A stretch of 64,000 nt of DNA from Trueperella bernardiae (lineage in GTDB: Bacteria > Actinomycetota > Actinomycetes > Actinomycetales > Actinomycetaceae): the NCBI RefSeq assembly GCF_001469025.1, contig NZ_LNIZ01000006.1:1-64000 (forward strand), read 5' to 3'. The notes beneath the pieces were generated by a model. It worked only from the letters and a program-made list of their open reading frames with translations. It did no database searches and was not told the origin of the DNA. A program made the translations under genes and the position numbers. This document shows, piece after piece, positions 21,736 to 31,400 of this stretch. The stretch's first letter is position 1. Each line of letters begins with the position of its first letter.

Positions 21736-22164
21736 TTACTTCCCGCCGTAACGATACACGTTGGTCTTGCGCGCTTCGAATCCGCACCGACGGTACAGAC
21801 GGTTGGCGGCCTCGCGCGACGGGCGGGACGTCAGATCCACGCTCTTCGCACCGCGCGTCGTTGCAAGGTCGCACGCTGCCTCCACGAGTGCCCGACCAGC
21901 GCCCTTCCCGCGCGCCGCGTCGTCAACCACCACGTCCTCAATCCACGCCCGCGTGCCCGTGGGGATGGTGAACGTCACCAGGGTAAGCATGCCGAGGATT
22001 TCGCCCTCGTCCTTGAACAGCAACAGGTCGATGCACGGCTGGGCGAGCAGCTGGTCGATCTGCTCGATGTCCATCGGCGCCGCGGTGGAGGAAAGCTGGG
22101 GGATGAGGCGAGCGAACGCGGCCTCGAGCTGCGGGGTTGCTGACGTGGCAAGTTCAATAGACAT
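21736..22164 (-). CDS. GNAT-family N-acetyltransferase
   Basis: The 142-residue protein has the GNAT acetyl-CoA-binding motif A (WIEDVVVDDAARGKGAGRAL) and the C-terminal NRLYRRCGFEARKTNVYRY strand-helix typical of the fold. It acetylates an amine on an unknown small molecule or protein. It lies on the minus strand downstream of ackA, from which it is separated by a strong hairpin, so it is probably transcribed separately. Confidence 0.85.
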   Translation of the reverse strand: MSIELATSATPQLEAAFARLIPQLSSTAAPMDIEQIDQLLAQPCIDLLLFKDEGEILGMLTLVTFTIPTGTRAWIEDVVVDDAARGKGAGRALVEAACDLATTRGAKSVDLTSRPSREAANRLYRRCGFEARKTNVYRYGGK

Positions 22165-22187
22165 GAGGTCCTCTTCCTAGACAATTG

Positions 22188-22236
22188 CTTTCGCGGGGCG
22201 ATACCGGCCGTGTCCGGCGACGTCGCCCCGCGAAAG
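22188..22236 (-). terminator. terminator of the pta-ackA operon
   Basis: CTTTCGCGGGGCGA (22188-22201) and TCGCCCCGCGAAAG (22223-22236) are perfect inverted copies. The 21 bases between them contain a small CCGG/CCGG stem. It lies just after the ackA stop on the minus strand. It resembles the 80-bp palindromes only in being GC-rich. Confidence 0.75.
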
Positions 22237-22244
22237 GTAACAGA

Positions 22245-23417
22245 TTAAATGATCTCCATACACTGGCGTGCGATGGCGAGCTCCTCGTTGGTGGGAACCA
22301 CGCAGATGGTCACCGCCGAGTCCTGCGTGGAGATCACGCGGGCCTCCTTCGAGCGCACCGCGTTCTTTTCCAGGTCGAGCTTGACGCCGAACGGCGTCAA
22401 GCGCGCGCACACCTCAGCACGCAGGTCGGCGTCGTTCTCACCAGCGCCGGCGGTGAACGTGATCGCGTCCAGCCCGCCCATGACGGCGGTGTAGGCGCCG
22501 ATGTAGTGCAACAGGCGGTGGACGTAGACCTCGAGGGCCTCCGTTGCGTGCGGGTCGCCCGCCGCGGCAAGCGCGCGCACCTGGCGCATGTCGTTGTCGC
22601 CCGCCAGGCCCTTGAGGCCGGACTGCTTGTTGAACAGGGTGTCGATCTCGTCGGTGCTCATCCCGGCCTCGCGCGAAAGGTGGAAGACGGCCGCCGGGTC
22701 GATGTCGCCCGTGCGGGTGCCCATGACCAGGCCCTCGAGAGGGGTCAGGCCCATCGACGTGTCCACTGCCTTTCCGGCCACTACCGCCGACGCCGAGGCG
22801 CCATTTCCGAGGTGGAGCACCATCTGCTTGAGGTCATCGCGGCCGAGCAGCTCGGTCACCGCGCCGGAAACAAACTGGTGGGAGGTGCCGTGCGCGCCGT
22901 AGCGGCGGATCTGGTACTTCTCGGCCACGTCACGGTTGAGGGCGTAGGTGGCGGACTCGTTCGGCAGGGACTGGAAGAACGCGGTGTCAAACACGGCAAT
23001 GTTCGGCACGTCGAACATCTCGCGCGCCACCTTAATGCCCTTGAGGTGGGCGGGGTTGTGGAGCGGGCCGAGCGGGATGAGATTCTCAATGATCTGCTCC
23101 ACCTCGTCGGTGATGAGCACGGCCTTGTCGAAGTACTTTCCGCCCTGAACCACGCGGTGGCCGATGGCGCGGATCCCGGCGTCGGCGAGCGCCGGCCCGT
23201 GGGTGTTAAACATGTCGATCACCAGCGACAGGCCCACGGCGTGATCCTCAATCGGCTGGTCGAGCTCGAAGGTCTGCCCCTCGACCTCGTGCTCGAGGTG
23301 GGAGGTGGATTCGCCGATGCGCTCCACGAGGCCCTTGGCCAGCGTCGTGCCCGAATCGGGCTCGATGAGCTGGTACTTGATCGACGACGATCCAGAGTTG
23401 ATGACGAGTACTGTCAC
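22245..23417 (-). CDS. ackA: acetate kinase AckA
   Basis: AckA converts acetyl phosphate and ADP to acetate and ATP. The 390-residue protein begins MTVLVINSGSSSIKYQL, the ASKHA-fold nucleotide strand. It contains the family segments YGAHGTSHQFVS, HLGNGASASAV and TFTAGAGENDADLR. It lies 14 bases downstream of pta on the same strand, the usual order for acetate and ATP production in fermentation. The start has a GGAGAA site (complement of 23421-23426). Confidence 0.95.
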   Translation of the reverse strand: MTVLVINSGSSSIKYQLIEPDSGTTLAKGLVERIGESTSHLEHEVEGQTFELDQPIEDHAVGLSLVIDMFNTHGPALADAGIRAIGHRVVQGGKYFDKAVLITDEVEQIIENLIPLGPLHNPAHLKGIKVAREMFDVPNIAVFDTAFFQSLPNESATYALNRDVAEKYQIRRYGAHGTSHQFVSGAVTELLGRDDLKQMVLHLGNGASASAVVAGKAVDTSMGLTPLEGLVMGTRTGDIDPAAVFHLSREAGMSTDEIDTLFNKQSGLKGLAGDNDMRQVRALAAAGDPHATEALEVYVHRLLHYIGAYTAVMGGLDAITFTAGAGENDADLRAEVCARLTPFGVKLDLEKNAVRSKEARVISTQDSAVTICVVPTNEELAIARQCMEII

Positions 23418-23431
23418 GGATTCTCCTTTGA

Positions 23432-25063
23432 TTAGTTCTGGGCCTGGATAGCGGTGATGGCAACCGTGTTGACGATGTCTTCCACGAGCGCGCCACGCGA
23501 GAGGTCATTGACGGGCTTGTTCAGGCCCTGCAGGACCGGGCCCACGGCCACGGCGCCCGAGGAACGCTGGACCGCCTTGTAGCCGATGTTGCCGGCGTTG
23601 AGGTTCGGGAAGACGAACACGGTGGCCTGGCCGGCCACGGGCGAGCCGGGCAGCTTGGTGGCGGCGACCTTGGCATCGACGGCGGCGTCATACTGGATCG
23701 GGCCCTCAATGAGGAGGTCGGGGCGCTGCTCCTTGGCGATGCGCGTGGCCTCCACGACGGCGTCCACGTCCGGGCCCTTGCCGGAGGTGCCGGTGGAGTA
23801 AGACAGCATCGCGACCTTGGGGTCGACGCCGAACTGCACGGCCGTCTCGGCCGACGACACGGCGATGCCTGCCAGTTGCTCGGGGGTGGGGTTGGTGGTC
23901 ACGGCGCAATCGCCGTAGACGTAGACCCGGTCCTCCATGAGCATGAGGAAGCAGGAGGAGACGAGAGCCGCGCCCGGCTTGGTCTTGATGATCTGGAAGG
24001 AGGGAACGATCGTGTTGGCGGTGGTGTTGATCGCGCCGGAAACCATGCCGTCGGCATCCCCCATGTGGACCATCATGGTGCCGAAGTAGGACAGGTCCTT
24101 GATCGTCTCCACGGCCTGGTCGTAGGTGACGCCCTTCTTCTCGCGTACTCGGGCAAACTCGGCGGCGTACTTCGCGATGAGGTCGGGGTTGGCGGGGGAG
24201 ACGATGTCGGCCCCATCGAGGTCGAGGCCGAGGTGGGCGGCGCGGGCCAGCACGTCCTCGCGCTCGCCGAGCAACACGATGTCGGCCACCTCGCGGCGGA
24301 TCAGTTCGTCGGCCGCGCGCAGGATCCTGTCATCAGCCGACTCGGGCATAACGATGCGCTTGCGCTGGGCGCGGGCGCGGGAGATGAGGGAGGCGGTGAA
24401 GCTCAGCGGCGTGATGACGTCCGAGCCGTGCTCCATCGACGCCCGCACGATCGCCCTGTCGGTATCCGTCAGCTCCACGGCTTCGCCGTCGTAGAAGTAG
24501 ATGATCGGAATGTGGGCGTATTCGGGGCTCTTCTCCTGCTCCACCCGGTGCTCGGCGGAGGTGACGGCCACGGCCGAGATCGGCGCGTTCTCGCCCTGGA
24601 TCTCGCGCGAGACGAGGTGGGATAGGTTGACCACCTGCTCGGGCGTGCGCAGGGCGCCGGAGACCACCACGAACACCGAGGTGGCGAGGTTGGCGGCGGC
24701 GCGGCCCGTGCGGGCGAGCATACCCGGGTTGACCGGATCGCCATCAAGGAGGCCGAGGATGAGGACGGCGTCGAAATTCTGGGCGTAGTCGGTATAGCGC
24801 TTGACGAGGTCCGTCATAGCCGCTTCTTCGTTACGCACGTAGGCCTGGCGGGTGGTGCCCCACGCGATGTCGAGGTCTTCCTCGCGCCCCACGAGCTTGA
24901 TGAGGTCAATGAACTCATCGTCGGTGTCGATCGGGCCGTTGGTGAAGGCGCGGAAGAGGCCGAGCTTGGGGTAGTCCTGGGTGAGCTGTTCGATGACCGC
25001 GCGGACGACGGGGCGGGTGCCGGAGTTGCCCTCTGCTGCGGTAAAGTAGACGCTCTTGGTCAT
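23432..25063 (-). CDS. pta: phosphate acetyltransferase Pta
   Basis: Pta converts acetyl-CoA and phosphate to acetyl phosphate. The catalytic PTA/PTB domain fills the C-terminal half (RIVMPESADDRILRAA, YFGTMMVHMGDADGMVSGAI, GPIQYDAAVDAKVAATKLPG). The N-terminal half is a shortened P-loop/DRTGG-like regulatory region starting MTKSVYFTAAEGNSGTR. At 543 residues it is shorter than the enterobacterial enzyme, as in bifidobacteria. I choose the ATG at 25063 (AGAGGATG upstream); the frame stays open to 25270, but that extension is Pro-rich and unrelated to the family. It forms an operon with ackA. Confidence 0.93.
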   Translation of the reverse strand: MTKSVYFTAAEGNSGTRPVVRAVIEQLTQDYPKLGLFRAFTNGPIDTDDEFIDLIKLVGREEDLDIAWGTTRQAYVRNEEAAMTDLVKRYTDYAQNFDAVLILGLLDGDPVNPGMLARTGRAAANLATSVFVVVSGALRTPEQVVNLSHLVSREIQGENAPISAVAVTSAEHRVEQEKSPEYAHIPIIYFYDGEAVELTDTDRAIVRASMEHGSDVITPLSFTASLISRARAQRKRIVMPESADDRILRAADELIRREVADIVLLGEREDVLARAAHLGLDLDGADIVSPANPDLIAKYAAEFARVREKKGVTYDQAVETIKDLSYFGTMMVHMGDADGMVSGAINTTANTIVPSFQIIKTKPGAALVSSCFLMLMEDRVYVYGDCAVTTNPTPEQLAGIAVSSAETAVQFGVDPKVAMLSYSTGTSGKGPDVDAVVEATRIAKEQRPDLLIEGPIQYDAAVDAKVAATKLPGSPVAGQATVFVFPNLNAGNIGYKAVQRSSGAVAVGPVLQGLNKPVNDLSRGALVEDIVNTVAITAIQAQN

Positions 25064-25254
25064 GTCATCCTCTCTCATGATCTTGTTCCACGGCCGAGCC
25101 GTGTTCCTATCGTCCCACGTTTGGGTAGGGGATGAACAAATTTCGGCATAATTCCATATGAAGCCGTGCACGGGAAGTGCAGGACCAAAGGGCGAGACAC
25201 CGGCCGGGATTGCGGCCGGATCGCAAGGGAAAGCGCAAGGGAAAAGGAGGGGCC

Positions 25255-26259
25255 GTGGGGCGCAGGCCACGATCGCAACGACGCTCGGCGTACCAGCGTG
25301 CCACCCGGCCCGCCCTGCGTGGCGGGATCAACGCCTCGCCCGTGGTGCTTCCCGAGCGTGAGTTTGCAACGCTCGGGGAGTGGGCGGCGGAGCGCTTCGG
25401 AGCGGAGGGCGCCGGGATCTTCGACGGGGACGCCTTCTACGACTTTTCCGTGCCGGCCTGCGCCGCCGACACGTACCGTCCCGGCACGCGCCTGTACATC
25501 TTCCGCCCCGTCCCCGACGAGCCCGAGCGCCCCATCGTCCTCGACGTGGTCCACCGCGCCGAGCGCTTCATCATCGTCGACAAGCCCTACGGCATCGCCA
25601 CCATCCCGCGCGGCAGCTACGTCGCCCGGTCCGTGACCGTCGCGGCCCGGCGCCAGTTTGCCAACGACGACGTCTCCGCGGCCCATCGCCTCGACGCCGA
25701 GACCGCCGGTCTCGTCTTGCTCACGCTTGACCCGCGCTGGCGTGGCCCCTACCAGGACATGTTCGCCGCCCGCCAGGTGAGCAAGGTCTATCGTGCGGTG
25801 GCGCCATCGATCGACCTGGGCGCGCTCGCGGGCCGGGCGGGCGTCGTCGAAGCCGGGCCTGGGCACGCCGCGGCCCTGGGCGGGAGGGGCGCGGACGGCG
25901 TCGTGAACGTGGAGCTGCACCTGACCCGGGAGCCGGGGGAGATCGCGGTGCGCGTGGGGGAGGGCGTGCCAAACGCGCGCACGCTCGTCGCGAAGGAGCG
26001 GGAGCTCACGGACGGGCTGGCGCTGTACGAGCTGCGACCCGTGACGGGGCGGCTGCACCAGCTGCGTGCCACGATGAGCTACCTCGGGGCGCCGATCGCG
26101 GGCGACCCGCTCTACCCGCGCGTGATGAGCCTGGAGGAGACCGCGCGGCGGCCGTTCCCCACGCAACTGTTGGCAGCGGGGTTGGAGTTCTCCGACCCGG
26201 TGGACGATGAGCCCGTGGTGGTGCGAACGCGCAGGACACTGGAGCTGTTGACGCGGTAG
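25255..26259 (+). CDS. RluA-family RNA pseudouridine synthase
   Basis: The 334-residue protein has the RluA catalytic signature HRLDAETAGLVLLTL with the active-site Asp, preceded by FIIVDKPYGIATIPRG and followed by VTGRLHQLRATMSYLGAPIAGDPLY. It isomerises uridine in rRNA or tRNA; the target cannot be deduced. The N-terminus is basic (GRRPRSQRRSAYQRATR). I select the GTG at 25255 because AAGGAGG lies just upstream; an open extension to 25177 has no site. It is divergent from pta, and its stop is close to the guaA promoter. Confidence 0.88.
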   Translation: MGRRPRSQRRSAYQRATRPALRGGINASPVVLPEREFATLGEWAAERFGAEGAGIFDGDAFYDFSVPACAADTYRPGTRLYIFRPVPDEPERPIVLDVVHRAERFIIVDKPYGIATIPRGSYVARSVTVAARRQFANDDVSAAHRLDAETAGLVLLTLDPRWRGPYQDMFAARQVSKVYRAVAPSIDLGALAGRAGVVEAGPGHAAALGGRGADGVVNVELHLTREPGEIAVRVGEGVPNARTLVAKERELTDGLALYELRPVTGRLHQLRATMSYLGAPIAGDPLYPRVMSLEETARRPFPTQLLAAGLEFSDPVDDEPVVVRTRRTLELLTR

Positions 26260-26268
26260 TCTGGTGGG
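26257..26268 (+). promoter_or_regulatory. -10 element of a probable leaderless guaA transcript
   Basis: TAGTCT (26257-26262) overlaps the stop codon of the pseudouridine synthase gene and ends six bases before the guaA GTG at 26269, with no ribosome site between. The geometry matches guaB and guaB3. Confidence 0.55.
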
Positions 26269-27831
26269 GTGAGTGAACTACGCCCAGTTTTGGTTATTGA
26301 TAATGGAGCGCAAAACGCGCAACTGATCGCGCGCCGCGTGCGCGACGCCGGCTACTACTCCGAGCTGGTCCCGCATTCGTGGAGCGCGCAGCGGGTGCTG
26401 GAGAAGGAGCCGGTGGCGATCATCCTGTCGGGTGGGCCGTCGTCGGTGTATGCCGAGGGCGCCCCGCAGCTCGACCCCGCAATCCTCGAGGCCGGCATCC
26501 CCGTGCTCGGCATCTGCTACGGCTTCCAGCAGATGACGCACGCGCTCGGCGGCGTGGTGGGCAGGGCCGACAAGGAGTACGGCAACGCCCCGGCGCAGAT
26601 GGTGGCGGACGGCGTCGTGACCGGCCCGGCCGGCGGCATGGCGAGCGTGTGGATGAGCCACGGCGACTCGGTCACGCGGGCCCCGGAGGGCTTTACCGTG
26701 ACGGCGACGACGCCGGGCGCGCAGGTGGCGGCCATGGAAAACGTGGAGCGGCGCCTGTTCGGCCTGCAGTGGCACCCCGAAGCCAAGCACTGCGAGTACG
26801 GCCAGGAGCAGATCGAAGCCTTCTTGCGCGAGGGCGCGGGGCTGGAGCCGAACTGGGACTCGTCGTCGGTGATCGAGGACCAGGTGCGCAAGATCCGCGA
26901 ACAGGTGGGAGACAAGCACGCGATCTGCGCGCTGTCCGGCGGCGTGGATTCGTCGGTGGCGGCGGCGCTCGTACACAAGGCGATTGGCGACCAGCTCACG
27001 TGCGTGTTCGTGGACCACGGGCTGCTACGCAAGGGTGAGGCCGAGCAGGTGGTGCGCGACTACGCTGGATCGCTCGGCATCCGCGTGGTGGCGGTGGACG
27101 AGTCGGAGCGATTCCTCTCCGCACTCGAGGGCGTGACGGACCCGGAGACCAAACGCAAGATCATCGGCCGCGAATTCATCCGCTCCTTCGAGGCCGCCCA
27201 GCGCGCGCTGGTTGAGGAGGCGGGCGCCGAGGGCAAGGAGATCAAGTTCCTTGTGCAGGGCACGCTCTACCCGGACGTGGTGGAGTCCGGCGGCGGGGAC
27301 GGCACGGCCAACATCAAGTCTCACCACAACGTGGGCGGCCTGCCGGACGACCTGGACTTTGAGCTCGTGGAGCCGCTACGCGACCTGTTCAAGGACGAGG
27401 TGCGGGCGATCGGCCTGGAGCTCGGGCTGGACGAGAAGCTCGTGTGGCGCCAACCCTTCCCCGGGCCCGGCCTGGGCATCCGCGTGGTGGGGGCCGTCAA
27501 CCGCGAACGGCTCGACATCCTGCGCGAAGCGGACGCGATCGTGCGCGAGGAACTGTCCGCCGCCGGGTTCGATCGCGAGATCTGGCAGTGCCCCGTGGTG
27601 CTACTGGCGGACGTGCGCTCGGTGGGAGTGCAAGGCGACGGGCGCACCTACGGCCACCCGATCGTGCTGCGGCCCGTGTCCTCCGAGGACGCGATGAGCG
27701 CCGACTGGACCCGCATCCCCTACGACCTGCTGTCCAAGATCTCCAACCGCATCACTAACGAGGTGGATGAGATCAACCGCGTGGTGCTCGACGTGACGAG
27801 CAAGCCGCCGGGGACCATCGAGTGGGAGTAG
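26269..27831 (+). CDS. guaA: GMP synthase (glutamine-hydrolysing) GuaA
   Basis: GuaA aminates XMP to GMP. The 520-residue chain has the class I glutaminase first (nucleophile Cys in GICYGFQQ, His and Glu in LQWHPEAKH). The ATP pyrophosphatase domain follows with the P-loop [14 protein letters not shown], and the C-terminal XMP-binding dimerisation domain ends [24 protein letters not shown]. Length and order are standard. It starts with a leaderless-type GTG. The second palindromic repeat lies about 50 bases after its stop. Confidence 0.96.
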   Translation: MSELRPVLVIDNGAQNAQLIARRVRDAGYYSELVPHSWSAQRVLEKEPVAIILSGGPSSVYAEGAPQLDPAILEAGIPVLGICYGFQQMTHALGGVVGRADKEYGNAPAQMVADGVVTGPAGGMASVWMSHGDSVTRAPEGFTVTATTPGAQVAAMENVERRLFGLQWHPEAKHCEYGQEQIEAFLREGAGLEPNWDSSSVIEDQVRKIREQVGDKHAICALSGGVDSSVAAALVHKAIGDQLTCVFVDHGLLRKGEAEQVVRDYAGSLGIRVVAVDESERFLSALEGVTDPETKRKIIGREFIRSFEAAQRALVEEAGAEGKEIKFLVQGTLYPDVVESGGGDGTANIKSHHNVGGLPDDLDFELVEPLRDLFKDEVRAIGLELGLDEKLVWRQPFPGPGLGIRVVGAVNRERLDILREADAIVREELSAAGFDREIWQCPVVLLADVRSVGVQGDGRTYGHPIVLRPVSSEDAMSADWTRIPYDLLSKISNRITNEVDEINRVVLDVTSKPPGTIEWE

Positions 27832-27882
27832 GCGCCTGCGGGCAGGGGCCTGGTGGCCGTCGGCCCGCGGCAGGCGGCGGCG

Positions 27883-27962
27883 TTTTAGAATAATTTGGAC
27901 GATTTCGGCGTCATCTTCGCATATGAAGAGATCGCGCTGAAATCGTCCAGATTGTTTTAATC
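27883..27962 (-). repeat. 80-bp palindromic repeat, copy 2
   Basis: The 54-base core (27896-27949) begins TGGACGATTTCGGCG and is a near-palindrome centred on GCATATGA: 21 of 27 positions are symmetric and three more are G-T pairs. The outer arms are GTTTTAGAATAAT on the left and GATTGTTTTAATC on the right, so it is reversed relative to copy 1. It is the most degenerate of the three copies. It follows guaA and precedes a doubtful small ORF. Confidence 0.8.
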
Positions 27963-28001
27963 CGGCCATGTCGTTGGAGGGCGCTTGGACCCTGGGGGAA
28001 G

Positions 28002-28292
28002 GTGCGTGAGTGTTGGGCCGCATTGCCCGACGGCGACCGCGAGTGGGCCCTCGCCTTTGCCCTTGACCTCGCGAAGGAATTCATCGCGGGTGCGGGCGTC
28101 ACGGTAGCCATGTGGGGAGGATGCGCCGAGAATGAGCTAGCCGGACCTGTCCGGGAGTTCGAGCGCTTCTTCGCCGAGCACCGCGACCGTACCGTCCTCG
28201 CCGCGAAGAACGGCGACCTAACGCCAAAGCACATCAATGTGCGTCCGAGGTTGCCCGTGGGGTGCTGCGCCGCTCGAGCCGTTCCCGTTTGA
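28002..28292 (+). CDS. small hypothetical ORF, possibly a gene remnant
   Basis: A GTG at 28002, directly preceded by GGGGGAAG, opens 96 codons whose third positions are mostly G or C, as in real genes here. The predicted protein includes REWALAFALDLAKEFIAGAG and VREFERFFAEHRDRTVLAAK, plausible helices, then a Cys-rich tail. I recognise no family. The frame is open upstream to the palindromic repeat, so it may be the surviving part of a longer gene. It may equally be non-coding. Confidence 0.3.
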   Translation: MRECWAALPDGDREWALAFALDLAKEFIAGAGVTVAMWGGCAENELAGPVREFERFFAEHRDRTVLAAKNGDLTPKHINVRPRLPVGCCAARAVPV

Positions 28293-28353
28293 AGGCGGAC
28301 GGTAGCCCAACCGGCGGGCACCCGTACCGCCCGCGATCTACAACTTCGCACAA

Positions 28354-28383
28354 TTGACAGCGCTTGTATCACCTTCCTGATAT
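28354..28383 (+). promoter_or_regulatory. sigma-70-type promoter of the hexosaminidase gene
   Basis: A consensus TTGACA (28354-28359) is followed after 18 bases by TGATAT (28378-28383), about 38 bases before the ATG at 28421. The segment GACAGCGCTTGT overlapping the -35 resembles LacI-type operators, but its symmetry is poor. Confidence 0.55.
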
Positions 28384-28420
28384 CCTCGAGCTGACTATTT
28401 CAATGGCGAAATGAGGAAAA

Positions 28421-31400
28421 ATGCGGGTTCTCGCGGCGTTAGCGGCCCTTCTCTTGACATTCGGCACCACGTCGATTGCGACGGCCGAGGTCGATGACGA
28501 TCAACTGGTCAATATTGCACAGCTTGCCGACACGGTGGTGACGGCGTCGGGCTACGAGTCCGGTAGTAGCTTCACCGTGGATCGTGCGGTTGACGGCGAC
28601 GACGGCACGGATTATGCGACCCGCGAGGCGAAGTGGTTCGCGCAGGACGCGTCGCGGTGGTCGGCGAATAAGAAGGAGCCGCCGGTGTGGCTCGCCTTCG
28701 ACTTCGGCCAGCCGGCGGACATCCAGCAGGTCAACATCACGTGGGGTCGCCAGTTCGCCACCAAGTACAAGTTCGAGGTCTCGGCCGACGGCACCACCTG
28801 GCAGGATGTCGACGGGGTGTACGAGGGCAAGTTCCAGGACAAGGTCTCGAGCGAGCTCAACGTCACCAGCCGCTACCTGCGCATGACCACCCTCGGTCAC
28901 CGTAGCGAGTGGCCCGTCAGCATCTGGGAGATCGAGGTGCTGGGCACGGTCGGCGAGTCGGAGCAACTTCCGGCGCTCGTCCCGTTGCCGGCTAGCTACG
29001 AGGCCGCGGACGCGGGAACCTTCGAGCTGACCTCCACCTCTGACATCGTGGCCGCGGCGGACATGCAGGCCGAGGCGGAGAAGGTGGCGCAGATCCTGCG
29101 CGCCTCCACGGGCTTTGACTTGCCGGTGGTCGCCGAGTCGGTAGACCCGGCCGCGGACATCATGTTTGACACCGCCGAGGGTCTGGGCGAGGAGGGCTAC
29201 ACGCTCAAGACGACGGCCCAGGCCGCCACGATCACAGCCTCGACCACGCACGGCGCCTTTAACGGCGGCCGCACGATGCTGCAACTGCTGGGTCCGTGGG
29301 CGCTGATGACCACCCCGATGGCCGGCCCGTGGCAGGTGCCCAGCGTGGCGATCGAGGACTCCCCGCGCTTCGCCTACCGCGGCATCATGCTCGACCCGGC
29401 ACGCTCGTTCTACACGGTCGACGAGGTCAAGCAGGCCATCGACGTCATGTCGATGTACAAGTTCTCCTACCTGCACTTGCACTTGACGGACGACCAGGGC
29501 TGGCGCATCGAGATCACGAATGATGGACGCGAGGACGGCGATACCATCGATTACACGCGCCTGACGGCCGTCGGCGGCCAGACGGCGATGGGGCCAACCG
29601 ACCGGAACTCGAAGCCCGGCGTGACCGGCTTCTACACGCAGAACGACCTGCGTGACATCGTGGCCTACGCGGCGGATCGGCACATCGCGATCGTGCCCGA
29701 GGTGGACATGCCCGGCCACAGCCAGGGCATCCTCCAGGCGATCCCGCAGCTGAACACGCCCGGTTCGTCGCACGACGGCACGGTGGGCGACGACGGCCAG
29801 CCGATCACCGACCCGTCCCAGTACGTGACGGCGCCGCCGCAGAACACCTCGGACGTGGGCGAGTCCTACCTCGACCCGAACTCGGAGTACACGTGGCAGT
29901 TCCTGCGCCACGTGGTGGGTCAGGTGCAAGGGATTGTTGGCGGCGAGTACTTCCACATCGGCGGCGACGAGACGCACAAGATGGACCAGGCCAACCCGGG
30001 TGCCGCGGTTGAGTTCCTGCGCGAGGCCTCAGCGATGGTTCGCGAGTTCGACGTCACTCCGATCGGGTGGAACGAGTGGGCGCCGAACGGCAACGTGCCG
30101 CAGCAGGGTGACGTTATGCAGCTGTGGAACGGCGCCAAGGCGAGCTTCGCCGCGGGGCTCACCGCGTCCGGCGGCAAGGCCATTTTCTCGCACGCCTCCA
30201 ACCTGTACTTCCCGCAGAAGGCCGGCCCGGGGATCTGGGGCGCGACCTGGGCGTGCGGCGGCGCGTGTGGCCTGGAGCAGTTCTACAACTACGATCCCGA
30301 GGCGGACATGGGCCTGCAGCCCGGCCAGCTTCTCGGCATCGAGGGCGCGATGTGGAACGAGCACGTGCGCTCGATCCAGGACTTCTTCTTCCCGGCGTTC
30401 CCGCGCGCAATGGCGGCGGCCGAGGTCGGGTGGACCCCGCAGAACCTGCGCACGGGCCGGATCAACAACCTGCGCACGCGGCTCGCGGACACCATGCCGG
30501 CGCTGACGGTTCAGGGCGCCGACTTCTACGCCTACGGGATCAACCACCAGCCGTTGGTGCGTGCGGTGGCCGTGCCCGACGGCGTCGTCGGCTACGGGTA
30601 CTCGCCCGCGACGCCGGCCGACGGCGTGAGCGCGACCGTCACGTTCGACGGGCTTGAGCCGATGGCGCTGACGGCAACGTCGATGCGGCCGTACCTGCCG
30701 GCGAACGATGCGAACAACAACAACCGCGCGCAGGCGGGCCTGTGGGAGTTCGCCCTGCCCGACGACGCGGCGGCCGCCCTCCCCGCGGGCACGCACGGTG
30801 GCGTGATCACGATGGTCGTGGGCGGGGATACGGACAAGGCCGTGAGCGCGCAGGTGACCCTGGTGGTCGCGGAGGATCCGGAGAACCCCGGCGGTCCGGT
30901 GGATCCGGAGGAGCCGGAGAACCCCGGCGGTCCGGTGGATCCGGAGGAGCCGGAGAACCCCACCCCGCCGCAGTGCGAGGCGATGGCGGGGCCGGTTCGG
31001 CCGGCGCGCGCCACGAACCTGCTGGGTGAGGCCACCGGCGACCTCCTGGCGGACATGTGGTCGCTGTCCGACGACGGCGCGATCCACTTCTACGCCAGCC
31101 GCGGGGCGGGGATGGTGCACCAGGGCGTGGTGCACTGCCCGGACGTGGACCTGGCGGAGATCACCGCGATCCCGGACGTCAACGGCGATAGGCGGGCCGA
31201 CCTGCTCGCCATCACCGCCGACGGCGACGCCTTCTACTACTACTCGACCGGCAACGGGTTCCTGTCGAAGGGTGCCCAGGTGGGCCACGGGTGGACGTCG
31301 ATGGACAACGTGTCCTTCGCCGGCAAGCTCGGCAATTCGTCCACGAACTACGTGATCGCGCGGCAGAAGGCCACGGGCGACCTGTACCGCTACCAGATCA

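Noticed and set aside
22188-22236. GC-rich hairpin considered as a fourth member of the palindrome family
   Set aside because: It lacks TGGACG ends, the ATATG centre and the AT-rich arms; a plain terminator for ackA explains it.
28354-28372. LacI-type operator overlapping the hexosaminidase -35
   Set aside because: GACAGCGCTTGT looks similar, but the two sides do not pair beyond six central bases.
30881-30952. Short tandem repeats considered as a CRISPR array
   Set aside because: The units are directly adjacent with no spacers and encode an in-frame protein linker.
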